Source: an uncultured Alphaproteobacteria bacterium (lineage in GTDB: Bacteria > Pseudomonadota > Alphaproteobacteria > RF32 > CAG-239). From it: 64,000 nt of DNA. Position 1 is the first letter of the stretch. Every line of letters begins with the position of its first letter. The stretch spans positions 1 to 64,000 of the forward strand of contig CAKQUE010000001.1 of assembly GCA_934277435.1 (NCBI GenBank), given 5' to 3'. The notes beneath the pieces were generated by a model. That model made no database searches and was not told the DNA's origin. It was given only the letters and a program-made list of their open reading frames with translations. The position numbers and the translations under genes were made by a program. Of the stretch, positions 34,764 to 43,964 are shown in pieces.

Positions 34764-35999
34764 TTAAAAACCCTGCCAACCGCTGATAGAGTCTTGTAAT
34801 TTGTCGTTAACTGTATCTCGCAAACTCTTCTTTTTGTAGATATACTCGTCCAAATTAAACTTAGTGACATCTTGTTTGGTATTTTTGAATTTATCATTCC
34901 AGCTATTAATCTCGACCATGCTGGTAAATCTCATTTCTGCCAACAATAATTCCAAGTAACGAGCTGCCAATTTGGCATTTTGCACGTCTGCCCCTATTTT
35001 TGCCGCCATACCACCAAGCTGACCATCAACTTTGGTGGTTTGCTCCAAATAAGCCTCAGATTTCTTTTCAAACTCTTCACCTTTTACGGCGCCCACAACA
35101 AGAACCCTCATTAAATTTTGCAAAGCTTTATAGTATTCTTGTTGACGTTTTGTCCTAACTCGGGCAATACTTTTGGAGCCGATATATTCATATTTGCCAA
35201 CAAAAAATTCCGCTATATCTGCGCCATACATATCTTCAAGCTGTTGTTGTTCTTCTTGAGCCTCAATGTCTTCTTCGTCTTTTTTGCCTGAAAACAGCGA
35301 ATCTGTAACTTTATCCAGATATTTTTCCGTATTCTTACCAGCAATTGTTTGTTCCAAATCAGATACCTCCTTAGCCGCTGCCGTGGCATTTTTTTGCAGC
35401 TGTTCTGCTTTTTTATCTCGCAGAGCTGTTTGATTTTTCAAATCTTCCCTTTCAGCTTTCAACTCAGCAATTCTCTTCGCCAATTCTTCAAGTTCTTTCG
35501 CATCGCCTTTATCAGCTTTTAACCTTGCCTCCAAAATCATTAATTCTTCATCAATATTTTTTTCTTTTGCGGCGCGTTCTGTAGCCAAAGCTTTTTTATA
35601 ATCGTCAAGCATAGATTGCGCCATTGCTGCCGCTAATTGCGTATTGGCAAAATTTCGGGTTGCATTGCTAAAAGAGCTGCCCAAATCAACTTTTTCACCA
35701 GAAACAGCTTGGTTTTTCACATTATCGGAAAAATCAACAACCATACCTTCCATTTGTTTTTGTAAAATATTAAACAGAATTCCGCCTTCTGCTCCACCGG
35801 CTTTTATAGCTTTGTCGTGTAAATGTTTCAAGGAATTGCTATATCGATTTTCCCATTTTTCTTGTTCTTTTTGAACAGACTTACCAAAATTTTCAGCTTG
35901 GGTAAAAAAGTCCAATTTAGAAATAGCATAAGCATTTGAACAAGTCAGAAAACAACTTGCTAAAACCAGAGTAAGGATTTTTAATGACATATTCTTCAT
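34764..35999 (-). CDS. Exported helical protein of the T4SS operon
   Basis: A 411-residue protein with a Sec signal peptide (LTLVLASCFLTCSNAYA, cleavage near residue 25) and then almost wholly helical sequence with a Lys/Glu-rich coiled coil (about 145-265). The first ~60 mature residues (FFTQAENFGKSVQKEQEKW) could form a VirB5-like helical start. AAAGGAAACACC precedes the ATG. It lies 16 bases upstream of the 1322-residue gene. A Cys in the signal region (LASC) makes a lipoprotein possible but less likely. Function not recognised. Confidence 0.72.
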   Translation of the reverse strand: MKNMSLKILTLVLASCFLTCSNAYAISKLDFFTQAENFGKSVQKEQEKWENRYSNSLKHLHDKAIKAGGAEGGILFNILQKQMEGMVVDFSDNVKNQAVSGEKVDLGSSFSNATRNFANTQLAAAMAQSMLDDYKKALATERAAKEKNIDEELMILEARLKADKGDAKELEELAKRIAELKAEREDLKNQTALRDKKAEQLQKNATAAAKEVSDLEQTIAGKNTEKYLDKVTDSLFSGKKDEEDIEAQEEQQQLEDMYGADIAEFFVGKYEYIGSKSIARVRTKRQQEYYKALQNLMRVLVVGAVKGEEFEKKSEAYLEQTTKVDGQLGGMAAKIGADVQNAKLAARYLELLLAEMRFTSMVEINSWNDKFKNTKQDVTKFNLDEYIYKKKSLRDTVNDKLQDSISGWQGF

Positions 36000-36013
36000 G
36001 GTGTTTCCTTTCT

Positions 36014-37714
36014 CTAATTATTTCCACTGTTCGGCCAAGTAGAAGTTTTTGAAGATGCCCCTGAGGAATTATTTCCCCAGAGTGAGAAATTCCAATTTGG
36101 TGAACTTTTGGTGTTTTTCTCATCACCTTTTGGCGCAAATGGAGGGGTAACTTGCGAATCGTCTGTTTCCTCTTGACTTGTATCACTTTCTTTGTTGGCT
36201 GGTTTTGGCTGATTTTCATGTGTCAACGGATATTCAAAATCAGAACCATCTTTTGTATCAGAGCCAGTATCAGTATCTGTATCGGCAGAGCCTTCTGTTT
36301 TTTCATTATCTTTATTTTTATCTTCTGTTTTTACCGTGTTTTTCACATCATTATAGGCGTTCTCAGCCCCTTTCGCTGCTGCCTTCCAGTCTCCTTTGCC
36401 AACATTATAAATAATACTGTCTGAAGAGTTTGCACCTTTTTGCACACCGGACATTATATTTTTCGTTTTGTCATCCATATAGCTTCCGCCAACACTGGTC
36501 GCTCCAGATGCCAAATTGCCGATTGCAGCGCCATAATTGCCACTTTGTACATTATTCGCAGCATTTTTACCCGCATTATAGGTCGAACCAGCGTTACCAA
36601 TATAATCACCGGCCTTATCTAAGCCATAATCTCCGGCAATATCACCGGCTTCACCCAAAGCCCCGCCGTAATCACCGCTTTTAACGTCATTTATGGTTCT
36701 TTTACCTTTATCATAAGTACTGCCGGCTTTACCAATATAATCACCGGCCTTATCCAAGCCATAATCTCCGGCAATATCACCGGCTTCACCCAAGGCACCG
36801 CCGTAGTCACCATTTTTAACCTTGCCATAGATATCCTTGCCTTTATTAAACATTTCTTTACCTTTATTTGGGTCTATCAGCAAGTCTGCACCGTTTCCGT
36901 TTTGTAAACCATTAGCCAGATTCAAAGAACTTGCTTGTTCTTTTTTAGCGGCTTCCTCTGCAGCTTGCTCGTCTTTATCCGCTCTACTAATAGACACGCC
37001 CAAATATTCAATAGATGCTTTTTGACCGTAGTAATTAGCGGTAAAGTCCAAAATAGAGCGCCAACGGGCGTTAGCTCGGTCAACGGTTTGAGTATACGAC
37101 TTAGTTAAAATCGGTATAAGTCCCTCACATCTTCCGCTATCACTTTCGCTTCCGCCTTCTGTGCTGCCGCTGCACTCTTCAATTAGTTCTTTCAGCTGCT
37201 TTTCTTCTTCATCAAGTTGTTCGGTTTCATTGATGATGGAGCGACGGGTTACTAAAGCCTTTGCATATAGTATTGACACATTCTGCACTTGCAATTTGTT
37301 TAACTTTTCGCGGCGTTCTCTGGCTTTTTGAGCATCATTATTGACTTGATTATTTCGAGACATCTCATTATTGACGGCATTAGCTAATTCTGGAGTAGCA
37401 AAACTTCCTTTAACTTTTCCGGAAATTCCTTTTAAGACTTTAGAACGGATTATCATTTGCGGAGCATATTTAACAGCCGAACCGATTGCCAATTTTTGAC
37501 CAGCCTTTTTCAAACTCTTTAGTTTATTAGGACTGTTGGTCAATTGCTGCATATCAAGCTCTTTACCCGTATAATTCTTGATAATGGTGTTTATTTGCTC
37601 CTGATAAGTAGTCAGTTGATCTTGAATAAAAGTGGTCGGATCAAAGTCTGCAAAAGAAGCATAAGGAAACAGAGCTATAATAGCACTGCAAACTACAGTT
37701 ATTTTTATTCTCAT
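36014..37714 (-). CDS. Exported VirB5-like protein with internal 45-residue repeats
   Basis: A 566-residue protein with a signal peptide (VVCSAIIALFPYASFA). The mature start DFDPTTFIQDQLTTYQEQINTI resembles the N-terminal helix of VirB5-type minor pilus subunits. Helices follow to about 270; then two near-identical 45-residue repeats (GDYGGALGEAGDIAGDYGLDK) and a third degenerate copy cover about 295-430. The C-terminal ~110 residues are Asp/Ser/Asn-rich and disordered-looking, ending WPNSGNN. AGGAGAAGG precedes the ATG. VirB5-like is tentative. Confidence 0.65.
   Translation of the reverse strand: MRIKITVVCSAIIALFPYASFADFDPTTFIQDQLTTYQEQINTIIKNYTGKELDMQQLTNSPNKLKSLKKAGQKLAIGSAVKYAPQMIIRSKVLKGISGKVKGSFATPELANAVNNEMSRNNQVNNDAQKARERREKLNKLQVQNVSILYAKALVTRRSIINETEQLDEEEKQLKELIEECSGSTEGGSESDSGRCEGLIPILTKSYTQTVDRANARWRSILDFTANYYGQKASIEYLGVSISRADKDEQAAEEAAKKEQASSLNLANGLQNGNGADLLIDPNKGKEMFNKGKDIYGKVKNGDYGGALGEAGDIAGDYGLDKAGDYIGKAGSTYDKGKRTINDVKSGDYGGALGEAGDIAGDYGLDKAGDYIGNAGSTYNAGKNAANNVQSGNYGAAIGNLASGATSVGGSYMDDKTKNIMSGVQKGANSSDSIIYNVGKGDWKAAAKGAENAYNDVKNTVKTEDKNKDNEKTEGSADTDTDTGSDTKDGSDFEYPLTHENQPKPANKESDTSQEETDDSQVTPPFAPKGDEKNTKSSPNWNFSLWGNNSSGASSKTSTWPNSGNN
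36540..36850 (-). repeat. 135-nt tandem coding repeat
   Basis: A block beginning TATAATCACCGGCC recurs at 36601 and 36736, a period of 135 bases (45 codons). The two main copies are almost identical, with a degenerate third beside them, which points to recent tandem duplication in frame. Confidence 0.85.
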
Positions 37715-37753
37715 TTTCCTTCTCCTCGTCTTAGACTTTTAAGTCACAATTAC

Positions 37754-39136
37754 TTAATTGTTTGCTTTCTTCTTTTGACCTGTGATTACCACCTCATCCA
37801 TACACCCAGTGCATTTTCCTTCTTTGCAGGCAAAAGTTTTACTTCCATCTTTGTATTTGCCGTCTGGACAAGCAACTTGCTTTGAGCCATCGGAACATAC
37901 CGCGCCACTTGTTGATGCACTAAGCAGCTTATAACCACTTACCTCTTTTAGATTATCATCATAACAAGCAAGTTCCTCTTCTTCTGCACCATTAGGATCT
38001 TCATCGGCATCTAAATCCAAATTAGGTTCGCTGTCATCTTGTGGATTATCCGGTGTAACAACGATTTCTTCTACACAAGATGTACATGTTCCGCCTTTGC
38101 ACGCAATAAACGTTCTCTCGCCACTTTGATAAATACCGTCCTGACATGCTGATTCTTGATTGCCATCGGAGCATACAACATTTCCAGACGCAGAATTTTT
38201 TGGAGTTATACCGCTAATCTTTTTTAAGCTTTCATCTGAACATAATTCTTCTGAACTTTGGCTATCTGATGTTTCGTCGTCAGTAATTGTTGATGAGGTA
38301 TTGATTTCTGATGAAGATATTGTTTTATCCCCGCTTGCTGCATTGCCAGCAACCGTTGTACCAGCTGTTCCCTCTTCTGCAGTTCCTTCATCATCATTTC
38401 CGGCAGCCAAAGCCGATAACTCAATATCCTTAATACCAGATATAGCTTCATATTTTAATCTTTCAGCATAAAGGTCACGCATTGTATTCATAACATCAGT
38501 TGAAATACTTATGGTATTGGCAATACCGACATTATCTTCGTGCTCGGTTTTGGTTTGACTGACTGCTTTTCCGGTAGAGTTTTGAATTTCTTCATAATTA
38601 GCAATGGCCGCACCTTTGGCAACCGCTTGCGACATCATAGCTTTTAGCTCTTCCGCCCGAATTTCATCCCAGTCATTTAATCCCTCTTGGCGAATTAATG
38701 AATCTTTATTTTTTATTTTTTTTACCATCTTATTAATGCAATCATAAAGCTTTTCCGTATCTTTAACCATATCAATAGCGTTAGTTTTGCAAAAAATAGC
38801 CATAGTGTTAGGAATAACCTGACGTCCATTGACCAAACCGCTATAATTAACATCTATCTTTTCTTTTTTGGGTTTATTCCCATTGCCGGTGCCACCGGTA
38901 GCGGAACTAGATGCAGAAGTAGATGATGTTGACGAAGGAGTTGACGTCACCGGCTTAGGTTCAGAGCTAGATTCTGTTGTTGTAGTTGTAATTGTTGCCA
39001 AATCAGTTGTAGTGGTTTCTGTCGTGGTAGAAGTTCCGTTTTCAGTAGTGCTATCTGCGGCTTTAGCGTATTCAGCCATTCCGATAAGCAAAGAAGCAAC
39101 GGTGGCAATTTTTAGAAATTTATTAAATGTTATCAT
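37754..39136 (-). CDS. Exported Thr/Ser-rich protein with twin cysteine-rich repeats
   Basis: A 460-residue protein: signal peptide (KIATVASLLIGMAEYAKA), a Thr/Ser-rich low-complexity segment (about 28-95), a helical middle (100-245) and two copies of a ~66-residue six-cysteine module (about 290-360 and 385-455). Each follows a pattern like VCSDG, ACxDGxY, FxACKxGxCxxC and ends in EVVIT/EIVVT. Conserved cysteine spacing suggests disulfide-bonded knots in the periplasm or on the surface. AGGAGCAAAAAG precedes the ATG. I know no matching family by sight; a role as a surface or adhesive T4SS subunit is inference. Confidence 0.68.
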   Translation of the reverse strand: MITFNKFLKIATVASLLIGMAEYAKAADSTTENGTSTTTETTTTDLATITTTTTESSSEPKPVTSTPSSTSSTSASSSATGGTGNGNKPKKEKIDVNYSGLVNGRQVIPNTMAIFCKTNAIDMVKDTEKLYDCINKMVKKIKNKDSLIRQEGLNDWDEIRAEELKAMMSQAVAKGAAIANYEEIQNSTGKAVSQTKTEHEDNVGIANTISISTDVMNTMRDLYAERLKYEAISGIKDIELSALAAGNDDEGTAEEGTAGTTVAGNAASGDKTISSSEINTSSTITDDETSDSQSSEELCSDESLKKISGITPKNSASGNVVCSDGNQESACQDGIYQSGERTFIACKGGTCTSCVEEIVVTPDNPQDDSEPNLDLDADEDPNGAEEEELACYDDNLKEVSGYKLLSASTSGAVCSDGSKQVACPDGKYKDGSKTFACKEGKCTGCMDEVVITGQKKKANN

Positions 39137-39158
39137 CTTTTTGCTCCTTCACTATTTT

Positions 39159-39929
39159 TTATTTTTCTTCTGTATCTGTTTTAGCACCATCGCTTTCTGC
39201 TTTTTCTTCGGCTTTTTTCTTTTCTTCGGCTTGCTTTTGTGCTTCAGCACGCTTTTCTTCTTCAGCCTTTTGCTGGTCATGTTCATCTTTCATACCTTGA
39301 TAAACTTTCATACCAGATTTACCGGCGGAATCATAGAGATTTTTGCCCACTGTGGTAATAGAGCCGCCGCTTTTAATTGCGTCAGCCCCGCCAAACGCTG
39401 CGTCTGACGTGCTGCGCCCATATTTTTTCACCCAGCTGTAAGCCTGACTCCATTTACTTTTTTTAGCCTTTTCATTATTTGCTTTTTGAGCTGCATCAGC
39501 TTGTTTTTGCGCTTCTGCATTATCTTTAGCTGTCTCTTCGGCTGCTTTTGCTGCTGTTTCTTGATTTTTTTCTTTTACTTTAGCTTCTTCTTCTTTTTTC
39601 TTTTTTGTAGCGTCAGCACCGTCTTCCAAAACCTGTTTGGAATCGGCGTACATTTTGCCATATCTATCATAATCGCCACGTTCTATTTTGCCAAACAATT
39701 CGCCGGCAGCAGCAGCATAACCACCGTTTTGGATTTGTCTGATAATATTCAGATTGCTTTGGACTTCTATTTGTACTTGTTTTGCTATTTGTGATGCTTG
39801 TTTAGCAGAATCGCCCAAACGTTTCCAGTCCACTGTCGGTAGCGGATAAGCCATGCAAACGGAAGACCACATATAAATTAAAAGGCTTGCCAAGGTGCAA
39901 ACAACAATATTTACTCTAAAAACTTTCAT
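39159..39929 (-). CDS. Exported helical protein, VirB5-like N-terminus
   Basis: A 256-residue protein from the ATG at 39929, which has GGAGG 6 bases upstream. It has a signal peptide (VVCTLASLLIYMWSSVCMA) followed by YPLPTVDWKRLGDSAKQA and a helix with QVQIEVQSNLNIIRQIQNGGY, resembling the start of VirB5 proteins. Two long Lys/Glu/Ala-rich coiled-coil stretches (about 105-155 and 220-256) flank a short folded middle. It is the first gene after virB4 in transcription order, where virB5 or virB6 would be expected. Confidence 0.62.
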   Translation of the reverse strand: MKVFRVNIVVCTLASLLIYMWSSVCMAYPLPTVDWKRLGDSAKQASQIAKQVQIEVQSNLNIIRQIQNGGYAAAAGELFGKIERGDYDRYGKMYADSKQVLEDGADATKKKKEEEAKVKEKNQETAAKAAEETAKDNAEAQKQADAAQKANNEKAKKSKWSQAYSWVKKYGRSTSDAAFGGADAIKSGGSITTVGKNLYDSAGKSGMKVYQGMKDEHDQQKAEEEKRAEAQKQAEEKKKAEEKAESDGAKTDTEEK

Positions 39930-40012
39930 AACGTCCTCCGTCAAACCTTATTATAATTATATACTCTTATAGTACCTTATTTTTTTGCAAAAGTTAAGAC
40001 TTTTTCAAAAAC

Positions 40013-42442
40013 CTAGGCAATATTTAAATATTTTGTAACAAATCCATCTTCCCCATATTCTTGAATGAGTTGTTGAACCAACAAAACATTTTTTCTTCCT
40101 GAATTGTAAATACGCAAATATTTGCCTAATCCACCTAAATTTACATCCAAAATAACCGATTCACCAGTTACTGGGCGTGATAATAATATGGCGTACGGAA
40201 AATCGCGGTAACTTTTACCAAAAATAAAATCAAGTTCGCTTTGAGTCAAATTCCAGTTGGCGTAGTCTTCTATCTGTGCTTGCGGGTTGCGGAAAAAGAT
40301 AACCGTTTGACATTGACCGCGAATAACCTCGCCGACACCTAACTTATCAACAATATTCGGTTGTTGGAAGGCGCAGAGATAGGCTTGACGTTTTTTACGT
40401 CCCTCTTGCAAACCAATTATAAAGTAATCACGGAACATTGGGTGTTTTAACATTGGCGCCGTTTCATCAATCATAATCAATGACGGCACACCGGTTTCAC
40501 CAGTTTCAGATTGAATACGATGCATAATATAGCTGATTACCGCCGGCGCAAGGTTTTCATCTTCAAAAATATGTGTAAAGTCAAACGCCATAAAACGACG
40601 GCTCTTCAAATCCAAACTATCGTCTTGCCCATTGAAAATAGCACCATACTGATCCGGATTTACCCAACGGTATAATTCACGACGCATATTTCCGGTTGGT
40701 GAAAAACAACTCTTATACAAGTTTTTCAACAAACGTTCTTCCGGCCGCAAATAGTCAAATGCCGTGGTAATAGCGCGTGCAACTTCTCTTTCGGCCAACG
40801 CATCGTCAACCATGGTGATAGCTTTCAACCAACGACGCAAAAATGCTCGGTTTTCAGGAGTATTTGCGCAGTCAAACGGATTAAGCGATACATTTTTTTC
40901 ATCACCGTCGAAACCTACATAAGCACCTTTAACAGCGCGGGTAAAAATTTGAGCACCCAAGTGTCTATCAAAGAAGAAAACTCGCAAATCACCATGCCGC
41001 ATAGCTTGTCCGGCTAAAAATGTGAGCAATGTGGTTTTACCTTGACCAGTAGGACCGATAATGCAACAGTGCGCCACGGCAGACTCTTCGCTGGACACAT
41101 GGAATTGAAAACGATACGCTGAACCCGACATAGTTCTAAACACAGTAATAGCGCCATTTCCCCAGTCACTTTTGCTAAATCCTTCCGCCGGTTTATCCAT
41201 AGTTGTCGCCATAGCGATAACTCTTGACAAGTAGCGATACGTTCTTGGATAGGTGTCGTATGTTGGAAATTGCGTAAAGAACACAGCTTGATTAACCCAG
41301 CCTTCTCGAACAGGTGTCACACCAAACGCGCGACAGATACGTTGTACTTCAGATTCCCCAAAATTTATCTCTTCTTTTGATTCGCCTTTGATAATCACTG
41401 TAAACGCATATTCACACAGCGATTGATAGTTATTATCACTATCATCAATAGCAGCTAAAGCTTCGCTGTATTGGTCCGAAACATTTTCTGAAAAGCTGGT
41501 AACACGCGACATTCTTTGTTGCTGCATCAAAAGCATACGCCCTTCCGAACGGAAAAGCGGACGGATATTTTGCAATATTACTAGCTCGCAATCAATAGCA
41601 TTCAGCGAATAAATCATACTTTCATCCATAGCTTCGCCGCTGGAACGAATACCCATAGCAATTTCATAGAGATTTTTTTCGCCGGAAAAGAAATGAATTA
41701 TACCTTCCTCTTTGGTAAAATGAATATGGTCGGCAGTCAGCATCTCGCACAATCTAGCGCCTTCAACATCTCTAACCTTTGGCTCTGGTTTAGAAATAGG
41801 GCTGCATAGCCGCGAAAACAAATAAAACGGGCTATCCTCTGCCTTACTTTCAGGAGTTTCATACATTGGTCTGACACCGTATTCACTTAAAGTAGAAAGC
41901 AAACTTTGAGAAGCGTAGTTCAAATCTTTTAAAGCGTCCTTACGGTCAATAACCGACAGAATTATATAGTGCTTGTTGCTATACACCCTATCCATATTTT
42001 GGAACCAAATTTGCGAAATTGTGTCAAGCAGCTGGTTATTGAAATCTCTTTTTTCTTTTTCCAATGAAATTCTTTCACGCGTTGTGATAACTCGGCAGAC
42101 AATTTGCATATTAGCCATATCATCAATCCACGATTTGCGAGCCTCCATCATGGAATATACTTTTTCTCCAGTGGCGGCAGACAAATCCATACCCTCAAGT
42201 TTGAAAACACGGGCAAAAGAATTATTACTGCACTGGATAGTAACGCCATCAGACATCAGTTTGGTAAACGGTAAAAAATCTGAAACGCGAGATTCCCTTG
42301 GCTGCGGCAAAACCATTCGACCGAATCTGGTTGAAAGCAAAACCGCAAACGACGCCGCCGAAGCAATACCAATCAAAGCCACAATTACTTGTAAGCTGTT
42401 TAATCCTTCGACAAATATACTCATAAAATCATAGTTATTCAT
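40013..42442 (-). CDS. virB4: T4SS ATPase VirB4
   Basis: An 809-residue protein. An N-terminal membrane-proximal segment (about 15-35) and a VirB4 N-terminal domain are followed by a RecA-like ATPase with Walker A GPTGQGKTT (about 461-469), VFFFDRHLGAQIF, Walker B SLIMIDETAP (about 655-664) and a conserved FQQPNIVDKLG region. VirB4 is the essential energiser at the inner-membrane base that extracts pilin and drives assembly. Its start overlaps virB3 by 4 bases. The length is standard. Confidence 0.95.
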   Translation of the reverse strand: MNNYDFMSIFVEGLNSLQVIVALIGIASAASFAVLLSTRFGRMVLPQPRESRVSDFLPFTKLMSDGVTIQCSNNSFARVFKLEGMDLSAATGEKVYSMMEARKSWIDDMANMQIVCRVITTRERISLEKEKRDFNNQLLDTISQIWFQNMDRVYSNKHYIILSVIDRKDALKDLNYASQSLLSTLSEYGVRPMYETPESKAEDSPFYLFSRLCSPISKPEPKVRDVEGARLCEMLTADHIHFTKEEGIIHFFSGEKNLYEIAMGIRSSGEAMDESMIYSLNAIDCELVILQNIRPLFRSEGRMLLMQQQRMSRVTSFSENVSDQYSEALAAIDDSDNNYQSLCEYAFTVIIKGESKEEINFGESEVQRICRAFGVTPVREGWVNQAVFFTQFPTYDTYPRTYRYLSRVIAMATTMDKPAEGFSKSDWGNGAITVFRTMSGSAYRFQFHVSSEESAVAHCCIIGPTGQGKTTLLTFLAGQAMRHGDLRVFFFDRHLGAQIFTRAVKGAYVGFDGDEKNVSLNPFDCANTPENRAFLRRWLKAITMVDDALAEREVARAITTAFDYLRPEERLLKNLYKSCFSPTGNMRRELYRWVNPDQYGAIFNGQDDSLDLKSRRFMAFDFTHIFEDENLAPAVISYIMHRIQSETGETGVPSLIMIDETAPMLKHPMFRDYFIIGLQEGRKKRQAYLCAFQQPNIVDKLGVGEVIRGQCQTVIFFRNPQAQIEDYANWNLTQSELDFIFGKSYRDFPYAILLSRPVTGESVILDVNLGGLGKYLRIYNSGRKNVLLVQQLIQEYGEDGFVTKYLNIA

Positions 42443-42729
42443 GGCTCAAACTTGTTTCCTTGCACTGCGTATAAATTATGGCTTATTTTATTACTTTGTC
42501 CATAGGCTTGAAGCATGGTTGACAAATGTGGCTCTTTAAAACCAGCCACAACCAGAGCTGCATGTGCGACAATTATACTGAAAATAAAATACAAAGGGTT
42601 TAATCCAGATATTCCAACTCCCATAAACAACATCGGAAACTGAATACCCAAATTAATCATTGACGGCACCATAGGGGCAAACAAAAATTTGGGCGGCTGA
42701 GCCACAGCTTTTAAAATTTCTTCCCGCAT
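42439..42729 (-). CDS. virB3: VirB3-like inner-membrane T4SS protein
   Basis: A 96-residue protein: KAVAQPPKFLFAPMVPSMINL at the N-terminus, then two closely spaced hydrophobic segments (about 25-65). VirB3 proteins are this size and start with a similar sequence of an Arg/Pro motif before a membrane hairpin. VirB3 works with VirB4 in pilus assembly. It overlaps virB4 by 4 bases, consistent with coupling. GGAG precedes the ATG. Confidence 0.85.
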   Translation of the reverse strand: MREEILKAVAQPPKFLFAPMVPSMINLGIQFPMLFMGVGISGLNPLYFIFSIIVAHAALVVAGFKEPHLSTMLQAYGQSNKISHNLYAVQGNKFEP

Positions 42730-42730
42730 A

Positions 42731-43159
42731 TTATCTCCTCCGCAATTTTTGTTTAAGTTCCAAAACAGACTTAGTATCTTTCACGGCTGAAAAAGCAACT
42801 TGGTTAATTTGCTGATAGCTTTTGGAATTAACAACCACCAAATTTTTTTTCTGAGCAGTACGTTTCACCGTATCTTGATACTGCCGAGTCAACTGATTTT
42901 GTTCATCCAAAGCCATTTGGGCTTTATCCTCGAGTAAATCGGCTATATCATTTTCACTATTTATTACCGCGTCAGGATTTTTGGCCAAGACTTTATCTAT
43001 CTCTCGTAATTTTTTTATTTTAATTGCTGTAGCGGCGTTAAGTTTATACAAATTAGAAGTTTGCTCTCCCGGAGTTGCCTGAGCTTCCTCAACATTCATA
43101 TACGCCAATGCCGTATGACTTAGCAGCATAAATGAGAATATTGATAATAATAACTTCAT
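42731..43159 (-). CDS. Small exported helical protein between VirB2-like genes and virB3
   Basis: A 142-residue protein with a clear signal peptide (MKLLLSIFSFMLLSHTALA) and a mature domain predicted helical and charged, ending in KLRRR. It contains no cysteine. The position, just after the pilin-like genes, does not match a named VirB gene. It could be a periplasmic chaperone or minor component, but nothing in the sequence proves this. GAGGTAGATAA precedes the ATG. Confidence 0.7.
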   Translation of the reverse strand: MKLLLSIFSFMLLSHTALAYMNVEEAQATPGEQTSNLYKLNAATAIKIKKLREIDKVLAKNPDAVINSENDIADLLEDKAQMALDEQNQLTRQYQDTVKRTAQKKNLVVVNSKSYQQINQVAFSAVKDTKSVLELKQKLRRR

Positions 43160-43171
43160 TTATCTACCTCA

Positions 43172-43558
43172 TTAAGGTTTATTTCCACTTTTCGGTACAC
43201 TATTTGATTGAGCGTCTCCTGGTGGAGTTGCATTTCCTCCCACGCCGTTTGTCACCACTCCCGCGTCACCACTAACGCGCAAATAATCATGAATAGCCCC
43301 TTTCAACAGTAACGTGATAATAAAAGTACTCATCATGATATAAGCCAAAGTTTTCCAGCTAACTTTATTAAAAATGGCAGCAACAGAAAACGCCAATAGT
43401 CCCAAACCGGCTACCATATAGCCAAATTTGGCCAGACCGGTTCCCATTGCATCACCAAGATCTTTTAGTCTATCAAAAACATCGGCATGCGCCTCTGGTA
43501 TGGACGCAAAAAGCAAAACAAGAACCATAAAAAAGAGAATATTGTATTTTTTAATCAT
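43172..43558 (-). CDS. VirB2-like T4SS pilin (third in row)
   Basis: A 128-residue protein: signal peptide (VLVLLFASIPEAHA), then DVFDRLKDLGDAMGTGLAKFGYMVAGLGLLAFSVAAIF, a short basic loop NKVSWKT, and a second membrane helix, the VirB2 hairpin layout. The C-terminus is longer than in the other two copies, with a Gly/Pro/Asn-rich tail (GVGGNATPPGDAQSN). VirB2 pilins form the conjugative pilus or a channel lining. Identity is by topology, size and context. Confidence 0.75.
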   Translation of the reverse strand: MIKKYNILFFMVLVLLFASIPEAHADVFDRLKDLGDAMGTGLAKFGYMVAGLGLLAFSVAAIFNKVSWKTLAYIMMSTFIITLLLKGAIHDYLRVSGDAGVVTNGVGGNATPPGDAQSNSVPKSGNKP

Positions 43559-43568
43559 TACTTATCTC

Positions 43569-43895
43569 CTATTTGACACCAATTAAATCGGCACTTAGCT
43601 CATTAGCGCCAATCAAACTTGTGGCGGCCCAAGACATTACAAAAACGCCGATAGAAATAGCGGCAAACCATTTCCAATTGAAGCTACCGAACATACCAGC
43701 AATACAACAGCAGGCGATACCAATTGTTGCCGCAGGAGCTATAATCTTATACAATCCGGCAAAAATACTTTTACCGGCATTATTTAAGGCATCAAAAGTT
43801 TCAGCTGACGCAGCAAATGCGCATAAGAATACTGAAAGGAACAAACCGATAGTATACTTATTGCTATCTAAAAATTTCAACATTCTTATAAACAT
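43569..43895 (-). CDS. VirB2-like T4SS pilin (second in row)
   Basis: A 108-residue protein from the ATG at 43895, which has GGAGGG upstream; an upstream start at 43931 would add 12 residues ahead of the signal. Signal peptide (LFLSVFLCAFAASA), then FDALNNAGKSIFAGLYKI, a Gly/Ala/Cys-rich helix (GIACCCIAGMFG), the basic-aromatic loop FNWKWFA and a second helix. This matches the VirB2 hairpin and has the same F-G-x-x-x-W-x-WFAA turn seen in the neighbouring copy at 43965. Confidence 0.78.
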   Translation of the reverse strand: MFIRMLKFLDSNKYTIGLFLSVFLCAFAASAETFDALNNAGKSIFAGLYKIIAPAATIGIACCCIAGMFGSFNWKWFAAISIGVFVMSWAATSLIGANELSADLIGVK

Positions 43896-43964
43896 TTCAT
43901 CCCTCCAAAATTTTATATTTATTTTTCCCAAAGAGGCACTGGGTGCCTCTTTGGAAGGATAAAA

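Noticed and set aside
34748..34897. Longer N-terminus for the 1322-residue protein
   Set aside because: It overlaps the preceding gene; the ATG at 34747 has a good ribosome binding site and starts a signal peptide.
37544..37885. Plus-strand ORF opposite the exported-protein genes
   Set aside because: It is antisense to two well-supported genes, with no ribosome binding site or recognisable domain.
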